Shown: piece after piece, positions 1 through 8,976 of the stretch
Position numbering within the stretch: position 1 is the first letter of the stretch
Layout of the letters: every line of letters starts with the position of its first letter
DNA from: Gammaproteobacteria bacterium LSUCC0112
GTDB taxonomy: Bacteria; Pseudomonadota; Gammaproteobacteria; Pseudomonadales; Pseudohongiellaceae
NCBI GenBank assembly: GCA_004535785.1
Contig: SPIB01000001.1
Span: 1,574,116-1,638,115, forward strand
Length of the DNA: 64,000 nucleotides
Reading direction: 5' to 3'
Program-made: the position numbers and the translations under genes
The notes under the pieces: model-generated
What the model saw: the letters and a program-made list of their open reading frames with translations, nothing else
Told to the model about the DNA's origin: nothing
Databases searched by the model: none

Positions 1-387
1 AGCCCGCACGGTAATGCTGTAACCATCAATTTTATCGAGTTCGGCATGCAGGCGCGCAATCGCATGCCCGTCGTGGTCATTCTCGGCCTTTTGCAGTTGG
101 GACTCGATGTCGCGAAAACGCTCATCACCATCAATGACATGATCAAGCGCGGAACGCTTTGAGCCTGCGGTTTCCTGTTTCATCCAGGCGCAGCGCAGGT
201 CTTCCGGCATCTGAATATCACCGGCATCCAGTCCAATCTGGCCCGTCAGGCACGCAAAAAGACTGGTTTTACCGCTGCCGTTACGCCCGATGATGCCGGC
301 TTTCTGGCCTTTGTGGATAGTGAGGCTGGCGCCTTCCAGCAACACATGTTCACCGCGCATCAAACGCGCATTATTAAGACTGATCAT
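1..387 (-). CDS. ABC-F family ATP-binding protein (YheS/Uup-like), 5' part only
   Basis: Partial gene cut by the window edge; the first 129 codons are visible. The protein opens MISLNNARLMRGEH and carries a Walker A motif GRNGSGKTS near residues 38-46, directly after the short beta strand typical of ABC ATPases. The region after Walker A (WMKQE, then a charged helix rich in Asp/Glu/Arg) resembles the arm subdomain of ABC-F proteins such as YheS. Members are soluble, have two ABC domains and no membrane partner, and act on the ribosome. The ATG at 387 faces the divergent response regulator gene 100 bp away, so the gap must hold promoters for both. The family is fairly sure; the exact subfamily (YheS, Uup, EttA) is inferred from the first domain only. 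Confidence 0.85.
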   Translation of the reverse strand, partial: MISLNNARLMRGEHVLLEGASLTIHKGQKAGIIGRNGSGKTSLFACLTGQIGLDAGDIQMPEDLRCAWMKQETAGSKRSALDHVIDGDERFRDIESQLQKAENDHDGHAIARLHAELDKIDGYSITVRA

Positions 388-487
388 GCCGATTCTATTG
401 GATTATTTGTCAATGAAAGGCCGGCATTATACGCCAGAGTCTGTCGCCCGATTGATTTATCTCAAGCAAATTCGTACACTCCTGCGC

Positions 488-1189
488 ATGAAACAAATAC
501 TAATAATTGATGATGACGAAAAACTTGGCCAGCTGTTGACGCAGTATCTGGACCGTTATGACATGAAAGTGACGGTTGCGCACACCCCCAGCAAAGGGTT
601 TGAGCTGTTGAAGCGGTCCAAGCCGGATCTGCTGATATTGGACGTGATGCTGCCTGAAAAAGACGGTTTTGAGATCTGTCGTGAGATTCGCGCCAAGTCT
701 GCCATTTTTGGTCATTTGCCCATCATGATGCTGACTGCACATGGGGAAGTGACGGATCGCATCGTCGGGTTGGAACTGGGCGCAGATGATTATCTGCCCA
801 AACCGTTTGAACCCAGAGAGTTGGTCGCACGCATTACCAATATCCTGCGCCGAGCCAGCGATGATAATCGTGTGGTCAGCGATCTGCCGCAGATTGAGGG
901 ATTGGATGTCGACACCGCTCGTCGTACCGTGCATCTTGATGGCAAACTCATTGAGTTGACCACCATGGAATACGAATTGCTGGTGTTGTTTATCCAATCG
1001 CCCAATAAAACCTTTACCCGTGATGAGTTGATGAATCGCCTTCGAGGTATTGACGCTGAATTGTTCTCGCGCGCGGTCGATACCTTGGTCAGTCGCTTGC
1101 GCCACAAATTGGATGACACCTCTAAAACCCCGCGGTTTATTAAAACAGTGTGGGGGCGTGGTTATACCTTTGTCGGCAAACTGCAATGA
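488..1189 (+). CDS. OmpR/PhoB-family response regulator
   Basis: A 233-residue two-component regulator. It has a receiver domain (residues 1-120) with acidic pocket IDDD at 7-10, phospho-acceptor Asp52 in LILDVMLP and the conserved Lys in YLPKPF, followed by a winged-helix DNA-binding domain of the OmpR type (residues about 135-230, ending VWGRGYTFVGKLQ). The open frame extends upstream to 290, but the start at 488 (MKQILIIDDD) is the normal family start; the upstream part is proline- and arginine-rich non-family sequence overlapping the divergent ABC-F gene. The stop overlaps the ATG of the sensor kinase (ATGA), so the pair is translationally coupled. The receiver and kinase recall RstA/RstB, but I would not assign a stimulus. 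Confidence 0.93.
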   Translation: MKQILIIDDDEKLGQLLTQYLDRYDMKVTVAHTPSKGFELLKRSKPDLLILDVMLPEKDGFEICREIRAKSAIFGHLPIMMLTAHGEVTDRIVGLELGADDYLPKPFEPRELVARITNILRRASDDNRVVSDLPQIEGLDVDTARRTVHLDGKLIELTTMEYELLVLFIQSPNKTFTRDELMNRLRGIDAELFSRAVDTLVSRLRHKLDDTSKTPRFIKTVWGRGYTFVGKLQ

Positions 1190-2511
1190 GTGCGGTGGAA
1201 CAAGCGCCGTCGGTTACCCGTCCCAAATCCTTATTTCTGCGTTTATTTCTGATTTTCAGCGCCACCGTTATTCTATTTTTGATTGTGATCTCCCTGTCAC
1301 TTCGCCAGATCGATCAGAACTGGCGGCGTGAACGTCTGAATCCGTTGCCGGTTTTTTATCTCGATAATGTCAGATTGTTAGTGGATGCTATCGGCATTCC
1401 GCCGGATCTGCAGCGGGCAGAGGAACTGGCCCGTGATCTGTCGCTGACCATCATTATCCGCAGTCCACACATCAACTGGCAGTCCGACGACCAGTCCGAT
1501 CTGGATGTGTACAGCGCCGTGTTTGTCAGAACACTGTCCGATGAAGCGCAAATGATGGCAGTTGGTAATGAACAGGTGATTCGCGTCGCGCGTGGTGGTT
1601 ATGAGTATTTTCTGAATCGCAAAGCGCCTTCCCTCAGTAATTATGACTATGTCGTGATTTATATCGGGCTTGGTTTTGCAATTTTTATTCTGTTCTCAAA
1701 CTACTGGTTAGTGCGACGTTTAATGGATCCGGTACGCAGATTGCGTCAAGGCGCCGAGCGCATTTGTGCGGGCGATTTGAGTTACCGCGTCGAGGTCACC
1801 CGTACCGATGAGTTGGGGGAATTGACCGAAAGCGTGAACCATATGGCAGATTCATTGCAATCGATGCTGGAAGCCAAACGTCAGTTGTTGCTGGCAATCA
1901 GCCACGAATTACGAACGCCGGTTACCCGCGCCAAATTGCAGCTTGAGTTTATGGAGGACAGTGCACTGCGTGAAACCCTGCGCGACGATATCAATGAGAT
2001 TGATTTGCTGATTTCTGACCTGATTGAAGCCGAGCGTCTGAGCACTCAGCATTCGGCGTTGATTCAGGACGACGTCGACTTTGCAGATTACGTTCAGATG
2101 TTGGCCCAGCAATATCAGAACTATGAGGGGGGGGTGGAACTTGATGTGCCGGATCACGATCGCGCCATGCATATCGACAAACTCAGAGTCCGACTGCTGC
2201 TGGCCAATATTGTGAATAACGCCATGCGTCATGGACAGAATCGCCCGATTACCATCAAAGTGGCCTTTACTGATTTCGAGGCGGAACTCAGTGTCATCGA
2301 TCAGGGAGAGGGGATTTCAGAAGAACATCTCAAGCATGTGCGCGAGCCGTTTTATCGGGTTGATAGCGCCCGTCAGCGTAATACCGGTGGTTTTGGCCTC
2401 GGCTTATACTTATGTAATCTGATTGCAGAGGCGCATGGTGGTCGTATGGATATCGACAGTGAACCCGGGAAAGGTACCAAGGTGTCTGTGTTTTTACCGA
2501 TCAGAGACTAA
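1186..2511 (+). CDS. Two-component sensor histidine kinase
   Basis: A 441-residue membrane kinase partnered with the preceding regulator. It has a first transmembrane helix at about residues 17-38, a small periplasmic sensor domain of roughly 115 residues, and a second transmembrane helix at about 155-177. A HAMP domain follows (about 178-230), then a HisKA domain with phospho-acceptor His240 in ISHELRTPVTR and a HATPase_c domain containing the N box (NIVNNAMRHG) and the G boxes DQGEGIS and GGFGLGLYL. The start is the ATG overlapping the regulator stop; an upstream in-frame start at 1150 would lie inside the regulator and is unnecessary. The periplasmic domain is short, like RstB or CpxA-type kinases, and its ligand cannot be read from the sequence. 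Confidence 0.93.
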   Translation: MSAVEQAPSVTRPKSLFLRLFLIFSATVILFLIVISLSLRQIDQNWRRERLNPLPVFYLDNVRLLVDAIGIPPDLQRAEELARDLSLTIIIRSPHINWQSDDQSDLDVYSAVFVRTLSDEAQMMAVGNEQVIRVARGGYEYFLNRKAPSLSNYDYVVIYIGLGFAIFILFSNYWLVRRLMDPVRRLRQGAERICAGDLSYRVEVTRTDELGELTESVNHMADSLQSMLEAKRQLLLAISHELRTPVTRAKLQLEFMEDSALRETLRDDINEIDLLISDLIEAERLSTQHSALIQDDVDFADYVQMLAQQYQNYEGGVELDVPDHDRAMHIDKLRVRLLLANIVNNAMRHGQNRPITIKVAFTDFEAELSVIDQGEGISEEHLKHVREPFYRVDSARQRNTGGFGLGLYLCNLIAEAHGGRMDIDSEPGKGTKVSVFLPIRD

Positions 2512-2513
2512 GC

Positions 2514-2557
2514 GCCTCTTGAAAAATCGTCTGCATCGACGTCGTTTTTCAAGAGGC
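2514..2557. terminator. Bidirectional intrinsic terminator
   Basis: The inverted repeat GCCTCTTGAAAAA ... TTTTTCAAGAGGC (13-bp arms) lies between the convergent sensor kinase and the GldG-like gene. The A-run and T-run inside the arms make it usable from both sides. Confidence 0.85.
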
Positions 2558-2564
2558 TGCCATT

Positions 2565-4466
2565 TTACAAGCGAACCGCCAGTTTGCGTCGCCGACTTCT
2601 GACCCATGCCAGCGCCAGCGCAGCGATGACCAACAAGCCCGGTATCAACGCGGTATTGATAAACTTCAAAGTAGTCCCCAGGCGATCAATTTCGGCATTC
2701 AACTGGAATTGAACATCCCTGAGCGCGCGTCGGGTGTCGGTTTGCACTTGAATAAAGCGCTCAATTTCTGCGTTTTGCTCCGGACTGATGGTGCCGCCGT
2801 TGTTCTGGTTAAGTGCGGTGAGTTGCTGTTCGGTTTCAGACAGGCGTTGCAGCAAGTTGGTCTCTTCTGCGCGCAGACGCTCATCCGCGGCGCGCTGCAA
2901 ATCAATTACCCGTGTAAACGGACGTGCATAACGGCCACGGCTGCGGATGTTGATGAGAGCCGTGCTGCCACTGAGATTGTCCAGCGCATTGATCACAAAG
3001 TCACCATTGCTGGCGAATGCATTAATCACGCGCTGCCCGAGTACTTGTTGGGACTGCGCCCACATGCGGTCAGCAAGCATGTCTGAGTCTGCAACAACAA
3101 TGACACCGATATCCCCTAAGGATTCACTCAAGTGATTTTCCGCGGGCGTTTCAACGGTGTCGGTATTTGCCTCGTCATCAAAAACCGGTGGGCCATCTGG
3201 GAACGCGGAAGGCGATCGGCCAGACACGCGAGCCGCGAGGTAGCGAGTTTGCTCTTCAGATACAAACTCATCCAACAGCAGAGTCGGGTCACCCATTTCG
3301 CTGAAAAATGCAGTACCCATCATCATGGTGGTATTGCTGGTTTGAATCAGTGGTTCAAACGTGGTGATGCTGCCGTCAGCCTTGGACAGTGCGCCGGCAG
3401 ACGACATGTTCATGACCTGCAATTGTCCGCTGACGATGTCATTGGCAAACCCATCCCGCTGCACACCCATCATGCCCAGGTGAGCAACCGGGCGCTGACC
3501 GGGCTGCAAGGTGACATATAATGCACGCTCCTGATCAGTGACCACTTGGGTGGCATCAAATTGCACGCCCCATGCTTGCAACAAGCCGGGCAAGTCAGAG
3601 CTCATCGAATCGCGGAAGTCGCCACTGTTAACAGCAATCTGGGTTTGTGTGTCGGAGTTGGGGTCAACAAAAATGAGTGCACGGCCACCGCGCATCACAA
3701 ACTGGTCGATCGCGTACAAGGTCTGTGCCGGGATTTCCTGAGGATGCACAATCAACAAAATGTCGATGGCGCTATCGATGCTGTCAGCAGTGCTCTCCAC
3801 GCGTTGCACATCGTACATATAACGCACGGTGTCCATGACTGCCCAGGCGCGAGTCGCCTGCTGCAGCGCAGGGTTGAAACCACCATCAATGTCCAATGAG
3901 GTCAACAAACCGATTACGGTGGGGTCTGGATCGAGCGTGCGAGTAATAAGCCGTGCAAATTCATACTCCAGAAACTCTTCCTGATCTGGACGTACCAGTG
4001 GGATTGCCTGGTAAACACCGGCGTCTTCCTCGGTCTGTGTGGCCGGGTCTGTCGCTACCACGCCAAAATATACCGCTTCGCGACCGGCGGCCAATGGTAC
4101 AGCCTGAATGCCGTAAGCCGTTGCGCGATCTTCATCTTCAGAAAAGGGTGCCGGATCCACAATCTCGAAACTGAGGTTGCCATTGCTGGCAATCACCATT
4201 TCCCGCAGCATCTCCTGCACGCGCAGGCCATAGGCCCGTACCTGAGGGACTTCAGCAACAGATTCTTCTGAATAAAAGAAGGTCAGCGCCACAGGTCTTT
4301 CCAGATTGGCGACGATGTCGCGTGTTGCATCGCTGAGTGTGTACAGACTGTCTTCGGTCAGATCTATGCGAATTCTGGGCAATAGACTGATCACCACAAC
4401 CGCAATCAGCAGGCCAAGTGCTGTTAATGCAAGGCCGGCATTTGAAAATAATGCTTTTTTGTTCAT
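2565..4466 (-). CDS. GldG-like ABC-associated auxiliary protein
   Basis: A 633-residue protein with an N-terminal membrane anchor (residues about 9-30), a large extracytoplasmic region and a C-terminal membrane helix (about 608-627) followed by the basic tail RSRRRKLAVRL. The N-terminal part (DLTEDSLYTLSDATRDIVANL) is the hallmark of the GldG/Mfd2-type 'gliding motility-associated ABC transporter' family, with a thioredoxin-like and a DUF4350-like region. A predicted coiled coil (about 535-600, rich in Glu/Gln/Leu) precedes the last helix. It is third in an operon after an ATPase and a permease, 9 bp downstream of the permease. In Bacteroidota the family serves gliding; in gammaproteobacteria the substrate is unknown, so the function here is unassigned. 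Confidence 0.85.
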   Translation of the reverse strand: MNKKALFSNAGLALTALGLLIAVVVISLLPRIRIDLTEDSLYTLSDATRDIVANLERPVALTFFYSEESVAEVPQVRAYGLRVQEMLREMVIASNGNLSFEIVDPAPFSEDEDRATAYGIQAVPLAAGREAVYFGVVATDPATQTEEDAGVYQAIPLVRPDQEEFLEYEFARLITRTLDPDPTVIGLLTSLDIDGGFNPALQQATRAWAVMDTVRYMYDVQRVESTADSIDSAIDILLIVHPQEIPAQTLYAIDQFVMRGGRALIFVDPNSDTQTQIAVNSGDFRDSMSSDLPGLLQAWGVQFDATQVVTDQERALYVTLQPGQRPVAHLGMMGVQRDGFANDIVSGQLQVMNMSSAGALSKADGSITTFEPLIQTSNTTMMMGTAFFSEMGDPTLLLDEFVSEEQTRYLAARVSGRSPSAFPDGPPVFDDEANTDTVETPAENHLSESLGDIGVIVVADSDMLADRMWAQSQQVLGQRVINAFASNGDFVINALDNLSGSTALINIRSRGRYARPFTRVIDLQRAADERLRAEETNLLQRLSETEQQLTALNQNNGGTISPEQNAEIERFIQVQTDTRRALRDVQFQLNAEIDRLGTTLKFINTALIPGLLVIAALALAWVRSRRRKLAVRL

Positions 4467-4475
4467 GGCCAGCTC

Positions 4476-5210
4476 CTAGTTCGCTTTTTTGATTTCAATA
4501 ACAATGGCAGAGGCTAACAGCCAGGCTGAGATGACTGCGGTAAAAAACAGCAGATCCCGAATGTCCAGCACACCCTTGTTAATGGCATCAAAATGCGTGA
4601 GAAAACTGAGCGCTGCAATGGCGTCCAGCAGAATCTGCGGTGCCCAGCCGGAAAATGCATTAAGCACAATTGGTGAGCCAGAAGACACAAACAGAAAACA
4701 AATTGCTACCGTCAGAATAAAGGCAATGACTGCGTTGCGCGTGAGCGCAGACATGCAGGAGCCAATCGCCAGAAAACCTCCCGCCATCAGCCAGCTGCCA
4801 ATATACGCCGCCAGAATCACGCCGTTATCCGGTGCGCCCAGGTAGTTGACGGTGATCCAGATCGGAAAGGTCAACAGCAGCGCGATGCCACTGAGTACCC
4901 AGGCGGCCAAAAACTTGCCCAATACCGCATCACGCAGACGAATTGGCAGTGTCATGAGCAACTCAATAGTGCCCGACTTGCGTTCGTCGGCCCACAAACC
5001 CATAGCAAGCGCGGGGATCATAAACAGGTACAACCAAGGATGAAAACTGAAGAATGGTTGCAGATCAGCCTGGCCGCGGATAAAAAAACCTCCGAGATCA
5101 AAGGTGAAAATGCCGTTCATCACCAGAAATATCACAATAAATACATAGGCAAGAGGCGTGCTGAAATAGGCTGCCAGTTCACGTTTAAAAATAATGCCGG
5201 TTTTTCCCAT
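4476..5210 (-). CDS. ABC-2 type permease (GldF-like)
   Basis: A 244-residue integral membrane protein with about six hydrophobic helices, starting MGKTGIIFKRELAAYFSTP. The short amphipathic start KRELAAYF followed by PLAYVFIVIFLV is typical of ABC-2 permeases that pair with GldA/NosF-type ATPases. The motif ADERKSGTIELLMTLP (about 75-90) is the conserved cytoplasmic loop of this family. It lies 2 bp downstream of the ATPase gene and 9 bp upstream of the GldG-like gene, forming a three-gene transporter operon. Family assignment is firm; the transported substrate is not known. Confidence 0.9.
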   Translation of the reverse strand: MGKTGIIFKRELAAYFSTPLAYVFIVIFLVMNGIFTFDLGGFFIRGQADLQPFFSFHPWLYLFMIPALAMGLWADERKSGTIELLMTLPIRLRDAVLGKFLAAWVLSGIALLLTFPIWITVNYLGAPDNGVILAAYIGSWLMAGGFLAIGSCMSALTRNAVIAFILTVAICFLFVSSGSPIVLNAFSGWAPQILLDAIAALSFLTHFDAINKGVLDIRDLLFFTAVISAWLLASAIVIEIKKAN

Positions 5211-5212
5211 GA

Positions 5213-5965
5213 TTATTTTGCCCCCGGTTCAGTCACGCTGCGGAAGAAGGCTTCCAGTTTGCCTGGCGCTGCCTGGGTTTCGATCATAAATTCAGCAGGC
5301 GCCTGTGCTTCCAGCGCTGCAGGCGCGCCGTCAGCGACAATGCGACCTTTGTTGATAATTATTGCTCTGGTGCAGACCGCACTGACTTCCTCAAGGATGT
5401 GAGTGGATACTATCACGATCTTGTCCTTGGCCAGATTACGGATCAGATTGCGCACTTGATGCTTTTGATTGGGGTCGAGTCCATCTGTGGGTTCGTCCAG
5501 AATCAATACTTTGGGGTCATGCAGAATGGCTTGTGCAAGGCCAACCCGGCGTTTGAAGCCTTTTGACAACGTTTCGATCGTTTGATGGCCAACGCTGGAC
5601 AATTCAACGTCGTTGATGACCTGAGTGATGCGCTGTTGTTTGTGCTCTCCCGTGAGGCCACGAATGTCCGCAATAAACTCGAGAAAGTCTAGAACGCTCA
5701 TGTCGGGGTAACTGGGTGCACCTTCTGGCAAGTACCCGATCAGCGCTTTGGCTGCGATAGGGTCATCTGCAATATCGTGACCGTCGATGCGAACGCTACC
5801 GGAACTGGGTGCCAGAAAACCGGTGATGATTTTCATGGTGGTTGATTTGCCAGCCCCGTTGGGGCCGAGAAAGCCCAGCACTTCGCCTTCAGCGACTGTG
5901 AAACTCAGATCGTCCACAGCGGTAAAGTGCTCAAATTTCCTGGTGATGTGACTGATTTCAATCAT
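5213..5965 (-). CDS. ABC transporter ATPase (GldA-like)
   Basis: A 250-residue ABC ATPase: Walker A GPNGAGKST, signature region LSKGFKRRVGLAQA, Walker B KVLILDEPTDGLDP, and H-loop STHILEEV. The degenerate signature (LSKGF rather than LSGGQ) and the short C-terminal extension are usual for the ABC-2 partner class. The open frame begins at 5998, but I chose MIEISHITRKFEHF at 5965, where homology to the family starts; the 11 extra residues are not family-like. It is first in the operon with the permease and GldG-like protein and presumably powers the transporter. Confidence 0.92.
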   Translation of the reverse strand: MIEISHITRKFEHFTAVDDLSFTVAEGEVLGFLGPNGAGKSTTMKIITGFLAPSSGSVRIDGHDIADDPIAAKALIGYLPEGAPSYPDMSVLDFLEFIADIRGLTGEHKQQRITQVINDVELSSVGHQTIETLSKGFKRRVGLAQAILHDPKVLILDEPTDGLDPNQKHQVRNLIRNLAKDKIVIVSTHILEEVSAVCTRAIIINKGRIVADGAPAALEAQAPAEFMIETQAAPGKLEAFFRSVTEPGAK

Positions 5966-6091
5966 ATTGTTATTTGCCCATCGCGAGTTAACAGGCAACC
6001 TTTGTCAGGCGACCGTGTAATGTGGAGCGGCAAATATAGGTTGCGTTCAGGTATTTTTCAACCTGAGCTTTGTCATGATGTGTGGCAGCGT

Positions 6092-7525
6092 TCAGTCGTC
6101 TTGGTCATCCGTATCCGCGTCGCCGTCATCAATGCCTAACTCTTTGATTTTGCGTGTCAAGGTGTTGCGGCCCCAGCCGAGCAACAGTGCGGCGTCGCGT
6201 CGACGGCCAAGAGTATGTTTCAGTGCCACGTGAATCATGGTGCGTTCAAATTCCGGCGTGGCTTGTTCAAGAATTGCTTTATGCCCGAGATTGAGTTCCT
6301 GATCCGCCCACTCCTCCAGCAATTGTGTCCAGTCGCGGGCGCTGCTGTTTTGCGCCTGATGCTCCATTAATTCTGGGGGCAGGTCGTCCACGCGCACTTC
6401 GCGACTGGAGGCCATGACGGTAATCCAGCGGCAGAAATTCTCCAGTTGTCGGACGTTGCCGGGCCAATTCAGGCCGGTAATGTACTTTTCAGTTTCCGGC
6501 CGTAGCACCTTGCACTCCACATCCAGTTCTTCTGCGGCTTTGGCCAGAAAGTGACGGGCCAGTCTTGGAATATCTTCCCGCCGGTCGCGCAGGCGCGGGA
6601 TATGAATGCGAATCACGTTCAGGCGATGGAATAAATCCTCGCGGAACAGGTGCTGGGCAACCAGCTTTTCCAAATTCTGGTGGGTGGCAGCGATGATGCG
6701 CACATCTACCTTGATGGGGGTGGTGCCGCCTACCCGATAAAACTCGCCATCAGACAGTACCCTGAGCAATCGGGTTTGTGTGTCAGCCGGCATATCGCCA
6801 ATTTCATCGAGGAACAAGGTGCCACCGTTGGCTTGTTCAAAACGGCCAGTGCGGTGTGCGGTGGCCCCGGTAAACGAACCTTTTTCGTGCCCAAATAATT
6901 CCGATTCAATCAGATCCTTGGGGATTGCCGCCACGTTCAGTGCGATAAATTGCTTTTCACGGCGGGGGCTGTGTTTGTGCAGCGCATGGGCAACCAGCTC
7001 TTTACCGGTGCCAGACTCACCATTTATCAGCACAGTAATGTTGGATTGTGACAGCCGGCCAATGGCACGAAACACCTCCTGCATCGCAGGCGCTTCACCA
7101 ATAATTTCTTTACCGTTTTCAATAACGGGCGACGGTATTTCTATGTCTTGTTCTCGGGCATGTTCAAGCGCGCGCTGCGTCATGGCAACCGCTTCATCAA
7201 TATCAAAGGGTTTGGGCAAGTACTCAAACGCACCGCGACTGTAAGACGATACCGCACTATCAAGATCCGAATGTGCTGTCATGATAATGACGGGCAGCTG
7301 CGGGAATCGTTCATGCACCGTCGACAACAAATCCAGACCATTGATGCCAGGCATACGAATATCGCTGATGATGGCATCCGGACGTTCTTTCTCCAACCGG
7401 TGCAAAAGGTCATCACCATTTTCAAAGCTTTGTGTATGCAGCCCTGAGCGACTCAGGGATTTTTCCAGCACCCAGCGGATGGATTTATCATCATCAAGAA
7501 CCCAGACAGTATTATGTTTGCTCAT
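6092..7525 (-). CDS. ntrC: Nitrogen regulation response regulator NtrC
   Basis: A 477-residue sigma-54 activator. The receiver has DDD at 11-13 and phospho-acceptor Asp55 in IISDIRMPG. The AAA+ domain has Walker A GESGTGKE at 169-176, the sigma-54 contact loop GSFTGA at 216-221 and Walker B GGTLFLDEIGDMP. A Fis-type helix-turn-helix follows at the C-terminus (GRRRDAALLLGWGRNTLTRKI). The arginine/glycine stretch WPGNVRQLEN is also present. Length and motif order match enterobacterial NtrC (GlnG). It is 21 bp downstream of ntrB. When phosphorylated it should activate the sigma-54 promoter upstream of glnA, whose sites are visible in this window. Confidence 0.96.
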   Translation of the reverse strand: MSKHNTVWVLDDDKSIRWVLEKSLSRSGLHTQSFENGDDLLHRLEKERPDAIISDIRMPGINGLDLLSTVHERFPQLPVIIMTAHSDLDSAVSSYSRGAFEYLPKPFDIDEAVAMTQRALEHAREQDIEIPSPVIENGKEIIGEAPAMQEVFRAIGRLSQSNITVLINGESGTGKELVAHALHKHSPRREKQFIALNVAAIPKDLIESELFGHEKGSFTGATAHRTGRFEQANGGTLFLDEIGDMPADTQTRLLRVLSDGEFYRVGGTTPIKVDVRIIAATHQNLEKLVAQHLFREDLFHRLNVIRIHIPRLRDRREDIPRLARHFLAKAAEELDVECKVLRPETEKYITGLNWPGNVRQLENFCRWITVMASSREVRVDDLPPELMEHQAQNSSARDWTQLLEEWADQELNLGHKAILEQATPEFERTMIHVALKHTLGRRRDAALLLGWGRNTLTRKIKELGIDDGDADTDDQDD

Positions 7526-7546
7526 GGTTTCCGTACTCTGTGAATG

Positions 7547-8674
7547 CTATTTACCAGACTGGCTGGCATGGAACAGGTTGGGTGCCGGTGTCTGACTCAG
7601 TACCGGCAGGTAAATCGTAAACCGGGTGCGACCAGGCTGACTTTTGCACTCGATAATACCTTTGTGCTGATTGACGATTGAGTGCGCAATCGAGAGACCC
7701 AGTCCGGTGCCTTCAGCACGCCCGCTGATCATCGGGAAAAAAATGCTGTCGATCAGTTCGGGCGGCACACCGGGGCCGTTGTCGATAACCTCAATCCGTG
7801 TCACCAGCTTGTGAAACACCGTACCGATGGTGATGTTGCGCATGATGCGTGTTTTGAGCTCAATCAGGCCGGAGCGGTGTTTGACGTGGGGACTTTCCAG
7901 CGCCTGTACTGCATTTCGTACAATATTCAATACTGCCTGAATCAGTTGTTCAGAATCGCCGTAGAGCTCCGGAATACTGGGGTCGTAGTCACGCACAACG
8001 GTAATGTCGCGGTCGCGAACTTCCGCTTCGATGAGATTGCGAACGCGCTCAAGCACCTCGTGCACATTGAGTTTGCGGAACTCCATGGGCTTTCGCGAGC
8101 CAACCAGCCTGTCCACCAGTTTATGCAGGCGGTCAGCTTCTTCAATAATGACATTGGTGTAGTCGGTCAACTCTGAGTTTGGCAACTCTGCCGCCAACAG
8201 TTGAGCTGCGCCGCGAATGCCACCCAGCGGATTTTTGATTTCATGCGCCAGACCACGCACCAGTTCTCGGGTGGTCTCATGCGTGGAAATCATATTCTCG
8301 TCCCGCGTAATACGTTCCGCGTAGTTGGTGCCTTGAATCTCGATCAGCACGGAGACATCTTTAAAGTCGAGTAACGGCGTTACGGTGTAGTCACCTTGCA
8401 GCAGTCGGCCATTCAACAATTGGAGCTGGGCTTTGCGCTTGGTAAAGCTGTGCTGCATGTGCAGTGCTTGTTTGATGTTGTGCACATCCTGTTCAGCATT
8501 GACAAAAATGTCTCCGATAAACGCGTGCTGCAACTGGCGGCCGCTGATGGCCAGCAGACTTTCCGCTGCCAGATTGATGTACTGCAAACGCAGTTCGGTA
8601 TCAAGCAACAGCAGGGCGGTAGACATGCTGTCCAGAAGGCGCCGACATAATTTTGGGTTGCTGCTGTCAAACAT
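7547..8674 (-). CDS. ntrB: Nitrogen regulation sensor kinase/phosphatase NtrB
   Basis: A 375-residue soluble histidine kinase without membrane helices. It has a PAS domain (residues about 8-120), HisKA with His144 in GLAHEIKNPLGG, and HATPase_c with the N box (VLNIVRNAVQAL) and G box DNGPGVP, ending with AEGTGLGLSIA. The HEIKNPL motif and the lack of transmembrane segments are the NtrB (GlnL) pattern; PII proteins normally control its kinase/phosphatase balance. It lies between glnA and ntrC on the same strand, as in the enterobacterial glnALG operon. An intrinsic terminator separates it from glnA and an NtrC-like site lies upstream, suggesting expression both by readthrough and from its own NtrC-influenced promoter. 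Confidence 0.96.
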   Translation of the reverse strand: MFDSSNPKLCRRLLDSMSTALLLLDTELRLQYINLAAESLLAISGRQLQHAFIGDIFVNAEQDVHNIKQALHMQHSFTKRKAQLQLLNGRLLQGDYTVTPLLDFKDVSVLIEIQGTNYAERITRDENMISTHETTRELVRGLAHEIKNPLGGIRGAAQLLAAELPNSELTDYTNVIIEEADRLHKLVDRLVGSRKPMEFRKLNVHEVLERVRNLIEAEVRDRDITVVRDYDPSIPELYGDSEQLIQAVLNIVRNAVQALESPHVKHRSGLIELKTRIMRNITIGTVFHKLVTRIEVIDNGPGVPPELIDSIFFPMISGRAEGTGLGLSIAHSIVNQHKGIIECKSQPGRTRFTIYLPVLSQTPAPNLFHASQSGK

Positions 8675-8877
8675 GGTGTCAGGTTGATTCCAGAATCAAA
8701 CATAACCGGGTATGTCATCACAAACCCGGAAGATCAGTAGGTGTATGCAAGTTCCAAACCATAATGCCGTACCATCCGAATTGACTGCTATTGACTCGGA
8801 TAAGCAGGCTTTTGCCCTCTGGCGTCAGGTGTGAGAACGCGCAAGCGCACCGGGATCAGTCACATATAAAATACAAT

Positions 8878-8892
8878 GCACCAAAATAGTGC
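8878..8892. promoter_or_regulatory. NtrC-binding site upstream of ntrB
   Basis: The sequence GCACCAAAATAGTGC matches the NtrC consensus GCACC-N5-GGTGC at 9 of 10 arm positions. In enteric bacteria an NtrC site at the ntrB (glnL) promoter lets NtrC limit its own synthesis; the same role is inferred here. Confidence 0.7.
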
Positions 8893-8923
8893 TTGCCGCC
8901 AGTAAAGCTTTTTAGAAGGCAAA

Positions 8924-8961
8924 AAAAATCGCCTGCCAGATTGCTCGGGCAGGCGATTTTT
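8924..8961 (-). terminator. Intrinsic terminator downstream of glnA
   Basis: The arms AAAAATCGCCTGCC and GGCAGGCGATTTTT are separated by a 10-nt loop, 15 bp past the glnA stop. The arms are perfectly complementary and the strand read from glnA ends in T/U. Together with the site before ntrB it would make most glnA mRNA monocistronic. Confidence 0.88.
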
Positions 8962-8976
8962 AAAGCATTCAAACCA

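Larger units (their letters stand above)
8675..8976. other. glnA-ntrB intergenic region (302 bp)
   Basis: It holds no convincing gene. It contains the glnA terminator (8924-8961) and an NtrC-like dyad (8878-8892). I could not settle a -35/-10 pair for ntrB; AT-rich stretches around 8861-8875 are the likeliest place. Confidence 0.7.

Noticed and set aside
500..1186. Long antisense open frame (228 codons) opposite the response regulator
   Set aside because: It lies wholly opposite a clear family member, and its translation shows no domain or start signal; it is a coding shadow.
6049..6067. Hairpin TCAGGT / ACCTGA downstream of ntrC
   Set aside because: Only 6-bp arms with a T-rich loop and no T-run on the reading strand; not a convincing terminator.
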